IMG/VR virus record: IMGVR_UViG_3300027782_000178
Coordinates: 1-37,202 of that record
Direction: 5' to 3' (one strand)
Source: a virus
Length of the DNA: 37,202 nucleotides
Position 1 is the first letter of the stretch, and every line of letters begins with the position of its first letter. The notes below the pieces were generated by a model. That model was given only the letters and a program-made list of their open reading frames with translations, ran no database searches and was not told where the DNA came from. Below are positions 18,087 through 27,000 of this stretch, piece after piece. Position numbers and translations under genes: made by a program.

Positions 18087-21000
18087 TTATTCAATAGTTA
18101 TTTTTTTAGGTAATGATCCAGTACCTCTTAGACCAATACCTTGTTCTGGAGTACTTCTTCTTTGAATTGTTGAAAAAGTTGACAATCCAACATCAATTGT
18201 TTTTCCACTAACACCTATTGAAATTGGCGAACTAGATCTGGAAAATCCAGACATTCTACCCCAAGAGAAATTTCCAACCATAGATCCAGAAGTTGTAAGA
18301 CCTACTGTAGAAGTTGTTGATACTATATTGCAAGTAATAATTCCAACATTTGATGAAATGGAAGAATATGCACTAATATTATAAATGTTATCTAAGAAAG
18401 TATTTCCAACACCAACAACTGAAGGATCTGAAGTATAAATTGAAGTAACTCCTGTTCCAATACTTGTATTAAAAATATAAATTGGATAACCAGAAGTAAG
18501 AGTAAGTGCCATTCCAACAGAATTTAAATAAAATCTAAGTGCTAAAGAAGTGCCTATTCCAGATGTTGTAGTTATACCAGTAATGATTCCCGAAGAACCT
18601 TTGACTGAAGAGATATTCTTTATAACTTCTTTTTTGAAATTGGTAGTTAATCCAACAGTATTTACAGAATCTGGGTCAATAATTATAGCATCAAATTTTA
18701 TAGATGTTGCGTTCACATCTTCATAATTAAAGAATAGTGCATTATCAACAAAAATCTCTCCATCAGTAGTTGAAAAATCTTTAATTATTTTTGCAGTTGG
18801 ATAAACTAATGATTCAATAGAATCTCTAGATTTGTAGACTACTTCACCACTAATAAAAATATCTTTTTTTTGCTTAGTCCAACTTATGGGTTTATTATTA
18901 ATAGTATCTACACCTTGATCGGAATATAAATTAGTTTCAAATTTATCAGAATATGATAAATCAAATACTACCCTTTTATTTTGAGATAAAGTTCCCGCTA
19001 TGTCATTTCTTTTAAATATTTGAACAGTGTCACCCTTTTTTATAGTTTCAGGTATATTTAAAATAAGTTTACTATCAGATTCCTTAGTTCCTCTATAGAA
19101 GAATATTGCGACTTTATCTTCTGATCTTGGCGCAGTAGTAAATGCAAATGACGTTCCTCCCTCAAATAGGTATGAGACTCCAGGTTCTTGAATAACTCCA
19201 TTTATAACAATGAATAATAAATTGTTTAAATCTAAGGTAGAATCTTCTAATTTTTCAAAACTAAGTAACTGTGAATTATAATATAACGGAAATCTTTTTC
19301 TTACTCCATCTTGATAATCTTTTATTGTATCTATATAATCAAATTCACCAAATTGCCAAGCCGCAAAGGAATCTGAAAATGTATCAATAACTGTTAATTT
19401 AAATTCTGATATTGGAGATGTCAACCTTTTATCAGTAACCAATCCAACAGGTTTAAATACATCCCCACGATTGAATGAGTATCCTTGTCTAGAAATTTTA
19501 AATGACGATACTCCAAAATAAGTAGATCCAATTCCGATAGATGAAGTAATACCAGCATCAACATCAACTGTGAGTAATAATCCAATTCCAGTAGTGGTAG
19601 TTGCTCCAATTCCCAATCTAGATATGCCAATAACTTCCAGATTTTCGTAAGATGGTGGAGAAACTAATATTTTTGGATTTATATATCCAGTTCCACCAGA
19701 ACCAACAATTCTAAAGGATAATGTTCCCCCTGCTCCAACTGATGCAGTTATGATTGCAGTATCTCCAATATGACCACTTTGATATACAGATACTCCTATT
19801 GAAACAATACCATTATATCCAGAACCAAGATTATCAGTAGTTCCCAGTCCAACTGATACTATACTACCACCAGCACCAACTACGGCAGTTACTGCTGCTC
19901 CTACAAGAGGTGCATATCCCAATCCAAGTGATGATCCAAGAGAAACAATTATTCCTCCTCTTGGAGTTTGATTTTGATTCACATCAAATTGAGAAGTAAC
20001 AAAATCTCCAGTAAATGGATCTTGTATACCAGAAAATACGACACTAGTTATTCCAGAATTCTCAACAATTCTAAAATTATTTCCTGGATTATTATCTGTT
20101 GTTGGAGTTTGGAAAATACCATTTATAAAGAGAATTCCATTTCCTCCAGTAGATCCTAGTCCCACCGTATTAATTCCCTGACTAGTTAATGTAAATGTCC
20201 TCCCTATTCCTGTAAATTTATAGGATAAATCATCATAAATTTGATTTGTACTATAATCATTTCTCAAAAATACTCTTCCAGAAAAATCGGAAGTTTCATA
20301 CAGTAAATTGCCTTTATCGACGATTAATTGTGGATTTCCTCTTGGGGCTTCCACAAAGAAAATTTTGCTTCCAACAATATTATAAGACCCTTTATAAATT
20401 GTTGCAATTCCTGTGGTATCTGTATGAATAGTTGCAGATGAACCAACAGAACCTCTAGAAACCTCCACTAGTGAAAAGGACCCTGTATTAGTAATAGGAC
20501 CAACACTTGTAGTACCAAGTCCAACAGAGATAACTTTCATGTACTCATTACCAACTGAAAGTATATCTTTTGGTGCTATTGATGAAATTCCACTTAAAGA
20601 AAATACAGTAGAAGTAGCATTAATTTGTCCGCCATTATTATTAAGATTGTAATTTATTGGTGTGTATATTAACGGATACTGTACAATATTATCTACAGTA
20701 ATTACCGTTTTATCATTTTTGCGATACATTTCGAGTTGATGAGCATTCCCCAATCCATAAGAAGTAAAAGTTACACCTATTCCTAATAGAGCATAATCCT
20801 TTCTAGTTGATAATTTGAATGTATCTTCGGAAATTTTGATTGCATATACTTCTGATGGCAATCTATTAGTCACAATTCCAGCAGAATTTAATGTAGATCC
20901 TATTCCTACAGCACTTTGACCGACTCCAATAAATGTAGATTTTGGAGTATAAATCAATCTTTCGGCATTGCTAAAGAAATGATTCGGAATTGTAAATTTG

Positions 21001-24000
21001 CCAGTGGAAGGATTTAAAATACTAGTATCAGTGGGGTCGAAAGTTTTTGCAAATATTGATGTACCATTAGTTTTTAAATCAAAATCCAATCTTTTAATTC
21101 TGTCCCCATTAATTGCATTATAAGTAATAATTTCAAAAGATTCATCAACTTTTCCATAAGAAAGATTTGGTGGAATATTATTAGTATTTGTATCAGTATA
21201 TACGCATTGATTGAATGAAAGAACATCAATATTTGAATTTATATTTGGATCTTTATAGAATTTAAATTCAAAATTATTACCAGAATATTCTCCCCCAAAT
21301 GTTCCTATTCCTAATGTTCCTATTCCTAAAGATCCTTCAACTGAAAGAAATGCGGATTGCTGAACATAGAAATTTGTTCTGTCTTGAAGCAACAAAACTT
21401 TATGTAAAGCACTAGTAGATCCCATACTTACTTTAACAAAAGATTTAATCGCATTAAAATTAAATTTATTTAATGTTGTTATAGTTGTAGATCCTGAAGA
21501 AACATTTTTTACATACTTTGATTCATATATTGCAGTCTGCTCAAGACCATCTATTTCTCCAGGTAATTTAAATCTATAAGTTCCTACTCCAACTGCAGTT
21601 GTTCCAAATCCAACAATTTTTGAATTAATTTTAACTAAGTTTGATGAATTATTAGTGTAATTTAATGATATTACTCCAGCAGGGGAAATATTGGCACCAA
21701 AAGTTCCAATTAAATTACCAGAATAATTATTTGTTGAAGATTCTGAATCAAAGTAATATTCTGAAATATAAGTATTATCACTTCCATCATAGTTTAAATA
21801 AACATTGACAAAATTCATTTGATTGGTTAAATTGTCAATTATTTGCACATTTGCACATAGTGCTTCAAATTTATATGCTGGAATGGAAATAATTGAAGTT
21901 GTTATTCCTGATTGTGAAGTTGTCACTAAACCACTCAAATTTACAAATCCTATGGATGTAGTTCCAATTCCTGCAGTTGATGAATTAAATTTGCTACGAA
22001 TCAATTTAATATCATAATCAATATCATACGGATTTGTTGGAACAAACTGAATATAATTTTCACCAGTTTCATCCTCATAAATTGAAAATTCTCCAAGTTG
22101 TTCTCCAGAAATATGAGTAATCCCTGCTCCCACACCAGTTAATGTTGCTTGTTCGAATAATAAATTATCAATACCATTATTCAATAATATCAATTCCGTC
22201 AATTGAATTTGTGTATATGAAGTATTAGAAACCCTAAAAAGTAATTCATTGTACGAATTTGAAGGATTTAATTTAAAAATATTTAAAAATGTGGAGGGAT
22301 TTCCATCAGCATCGGAAAATCTTTTGCTTATATCATCTATTTTCAAAACCCTATTGCTGATACATTCAGTATAATTGGATAATCTTTTTTTGTTTAATTT
22401 TATAAATTTTGAAGAATTTGTTACTACATCAATATCTTTAACTAAATCAAAATTATAAATCGTATCTACTCTATTTTCTTCTATTATACTATTAACAATA
22501 TTTAAATACTGGGAAATTGATGTTATCCCAGATTTGCCTTTAGATGTAATTTGAGTATCTGCAAAATTTTTCAATCCACTAGTATGGACTAAATTATTTA
22601 CTGTTGTTTTTAAATTATTATATTCAATGGGACTTTTTATAGTATATGAAAGATTTTGATAATAATCATTGTCAGAAATTGACTGAGTATCTTCATTCAA
22701 TTTTCCAATATTGTTTGTCCAACCATTTTGTTTTTCTACTGCATAATCAATTTTAAATTTTCCCAAATTTAGTTCTATTTTAGATATTTTTGCAATATTT
22801 CCAGATTCTTTTCCTACAATAACTTCACCCAAAGATAAATTATAAGTACCATATACTTTAATAACATTATTTTCAGAATTTGATATAATCAAATCTCTTT
22901 CTGTTCCATTGGAAATAATTTTTTCCCCAATTATAAAATAAGATATTTTTTGTATAATTTCAAATTTTGGATAGTTATCATATTTTATAATATTTGGAAC
23001 TGAATCTTGAATAGATTTTGCTATTCCGGTATTTGTTGTTAAATCAGAAATATTAAATTCAACTCTATCAAGAAGTCCGGAAGAATTATCATAATTGCTA
23101 ACAGTAAAGAATTTATATCCATAATCTTTAGAATTAAATCCTGTTCCAGTAGAGCTTTGTTGTTGTATCCCTTCAACAAAGACTTTATCACCAATACTAA
23201 ATGGATTTATACTAAATCCTAACGCTGGTGTAGTTATTGCACATGTAAAAATTCCAGTAGATGATGATTCAACTTTTTGAATACTAATTCCATTTGTATT
23301 ATTAATTGCATATAATCTTACTGATGTTTCTGGAAGACCCTTAGGTTCTTGAATAATACTTACAGAATTGATGGAACTTCCAGATAGATTTGCTTCTAAA
23401 ATTCCATTATCTATCTGCTCTCCAGATTCTGTATCAACGACTATGATAGAAGGTGCGTTTACATAATTTTTTCCGCCATCTAAAATATTAATTTTTGAAA
23501 GTGTATTTGAATTTTTAATTGTAATTAATGGTGATATGTAAGCATCTGGATTTAAAGTTTTATCTGAAGAATATTCGAAACCTTCATTGACAATTCTAAC
23601 TTCTTTTGGATATCCTATTACCTTTGATTCTGGAATAATATAAGCATCTTTTCCATCTTCAGAATTAGATCCGGAAAGTGATGGAAGTTTCTTATATCCA
23701 GTTCCTCCAGAAATGATCTTAATTTTATCAATAGGACCTTTTGCAGATACAGAATTTGTGGAATACTCTAGAACATTACATTCATCCTGAGAATATGTTA
23801 ATTTTTCTGGAATCTTATTCAATGTAATATTGAAAGTCGTTGTCCCTACACCAAAAACAGAATAAGCACCAATATATTGACTATCAACAAATAATATTTC
23901 TGAATATTTATTTACATCTTTATCATAATTACTTATACGACCAGATTTTTCCAAATTGTAATACAATTTGGTTGGTAAGTTATCATCATATTTTACTGTT

Positions 24001-27000
24001 AATGATGCGGTAGATGAAATTCCTACAGTCCCAATACCAATTATTGTAAATCCAGTAGTTGTGGCAGTAGAAACAAATTCATTTTTAAATTCTTGGTCAT
24101 AATAAATTTTAAATTTATATCCAGATAAGGAAGAATCTGATAATTTGAATACTAAATTATTATTCTTAACTGACTTTATTTGTGGATTTATTAATGAAAT
24201 ATTCTGATATTTTCCACCAGTACCTGCAATACTTACTACTACTGGTGGATCAACTTTAGAATCAGTATACGTTGTGGAAAGTTTTATCTTATTGTTATCA
24301 ACCTTATATACAAAATATGATCCTGTAGATAATCCTGATGCAATTAAATCTGTTGATGAATAGTAGATTTTATCACCAGTATTTAAGTTGTGGGAATTAA
24401 TTGTGATAGTATTTGTTTGTGTACTAATACCAGTTGAGTTAAATCCGATGGGATTTATAAGAATCTTATTATCAATTAAATCTCTTTTAATATAAACTGA
24501 AGTTGAAGTACCAATACCAACTGATAGATTTGGACTAACAGTCAGATTAATTAAATCTCCGTTGATCAAATTATGGGAAGTTGAGACTGAAACGGTGGAT
24601 TTGATTTTTTCTACATTACCAATTACTTGATCATAAATGCTACTGAAAGAATATTTATCATTATCAGCATTACCAATAGTTGTGAAAAATACTTCTGCAG
24701 AATTTATACTTGTTTTGATTCCTATTGTATTTTTATTTTTGTTTACAACATATACTATTTGAGAATTTCCAGAATATGGAAAACTAACTTCATTTGCAGG
24801 ATTAGATGTAGTTGATATAGCAATATTATCAATATCAGGTCTTTCAAAAATGACTTTTTGGTTATCTTTAAATGGATGATTTTCAATATAAATTCCTTTT
24901 GTTGGAATTACTCTAGTTATTGAAGAAGCGCCAAAACTAAAAGTTATAGAACTTGTAACCCCAACATTTGTACCAACTCCAATACTTTCTTTTGGATTAA
25001 AAAAAACTTTATCAGTTGGATATGAATCAAAATAATCTGTATTTTTTACAAATGTAAAATAATCTGGTAAGAAATTTATTTGTGTTGTTGTAGTATGAGA
25101 TACTCCACTCAAACCTCTTTGAACTTTCAAAATATTTAAATTTTTAAATACTTCCAGAACTTTTAAGGTTTCATTGCCAATAACAATACTACTTCCAACT
25201 GATATTGGTTCTGAAGGTAATTGAGATACATAAATTTCTGTAGAGAATCCTGCGGTTGACGAAGTTATTGTAGAAATGCAAGAAGATAAATATGAAGTAA
25301 CTCCTATTTGATAAGATCCATTTAATTGACTTAGATTTGTAGAAAGTCCGGAAATTGTAATATAATCTCCATTTGAAAATGTATGGTATGGTTTGATAAA
25401 TGCCTTCACTTCTCTTTCATTTTTCCAACTAAAAACAACATTTTCATAAGTTTGTACTGAGGTGTTAAGATTTACAATTTCTTTTCCTTTCAAAAAAGAT
25501 ACTTTTGCAATTAATCCACCCCCAGATGTACCTGTATTATCAAATTCTAGAAAATCATTAACTTTGTAATTTGATCCAGAATTTAAAATGTCAAAATTTT
25601 CTACAGATCCTTCTTTTACTGATTCAATAACTGATTTTTGATTTGAAAACTCATTTGATTCAATTATAAAATCGTTAGTAGCATACTTATCTGAAATTTT
25701 ATATGGAAAAGTATTTCTAAGTAGTGATGAATTGTTAAAATCAAATGATTGATCAATATTAGAATTATCTGTTATGTAATTTGATCTGTACTTGTTTCCA
25801 ATAAAATATGGAAATGATGAAACTAGAGTTTGATTTTCTAGCGTGGACGTGGCAAAATATGCATAAACTCCATTTGGAAATTCTGGAGTTTTTCCAAATC
25901 TTCCATTATATTCATCTAAGTCGCCAGAATTAGTATATTCAAAATCTTCCAAAAATAATCCAGATTCAAATCTATTCGGTCTATCTTTAACATTAACAAC
26001 TTTTAATTCATAACCAGATTTTAATATTTTTGGTGAAGAAGAAGAATTTTCCTTATCTTCATATCCATAAGGTCCATATATTGGATTACCATCATAAGCC
26101 CATCCAATAATTGGTGAATGTTTTGATTCAACATCATTAAAAGAATTTCTAAGAATATTAAAGTATCCAGAAACAGAATACTTTAATTTATCACCTTCTT
26201 CAAGTAATAATTCATCTCCAAATTTCTTGTTATTATTGATAGTTAAATTTCTAACTTTGGGGTCAAGAAGTGCATTAATACCGGAAGGTTTTACTAAAAT
26301 TGATGTAGAAGTTGAATACCCTATTCCAGGATTAGTAATCTGTACCGAAGTTATTGTTCCATTTTCTATAATTGGTCTCAATTCTGCACCAACTCCAGAA
26401 TTAGTAGGATCTGTTACAATCAAATCTGGGACAGAATAGTATTCATATCCCCCATATTGAAGATTAACTGAATCAATTGTCCCATTAATAATAACTGGTT
26501 TTACCTGAGCCTCTTTTCCAGATTTTATTGTAATTAATGGTTTTTTGTGAAAATTTAATACAGTTGATCCATAACCTGTACCACTTTCATACAAATAAGC
26601 ATCAATAATACTTCCCCTAACCACAGGAGTTGCTACAATAGTAGTATAGTCACTAGAACTTTCTCTAGAGTAAGTTATTGAAACTGAAATATCTGGATAT
26701 TTGAAATATTGATATCCAGATCCTGTTGAAGAAAATTTAATATAATTTTTTCTATCATAATTTGAACGATTTGTACCTCCAATTCCAGCATTAAATAACC
26801 TAAAAGAATTATCATCAAGTTTTGAAATATAATATTGATATGATGAAGAAAGACCTATAATTGCTGTTGTTTGATAATTGTACTCAATAAGATCTCCCTC
26901 ATTAAATCCGTTATCAATAAAATTAATTGTATGATCTATAGTAGATATTCCTGTTGGGTTTACAATTAATTTTCTATTTTGATATCCTTGCCCACTATTA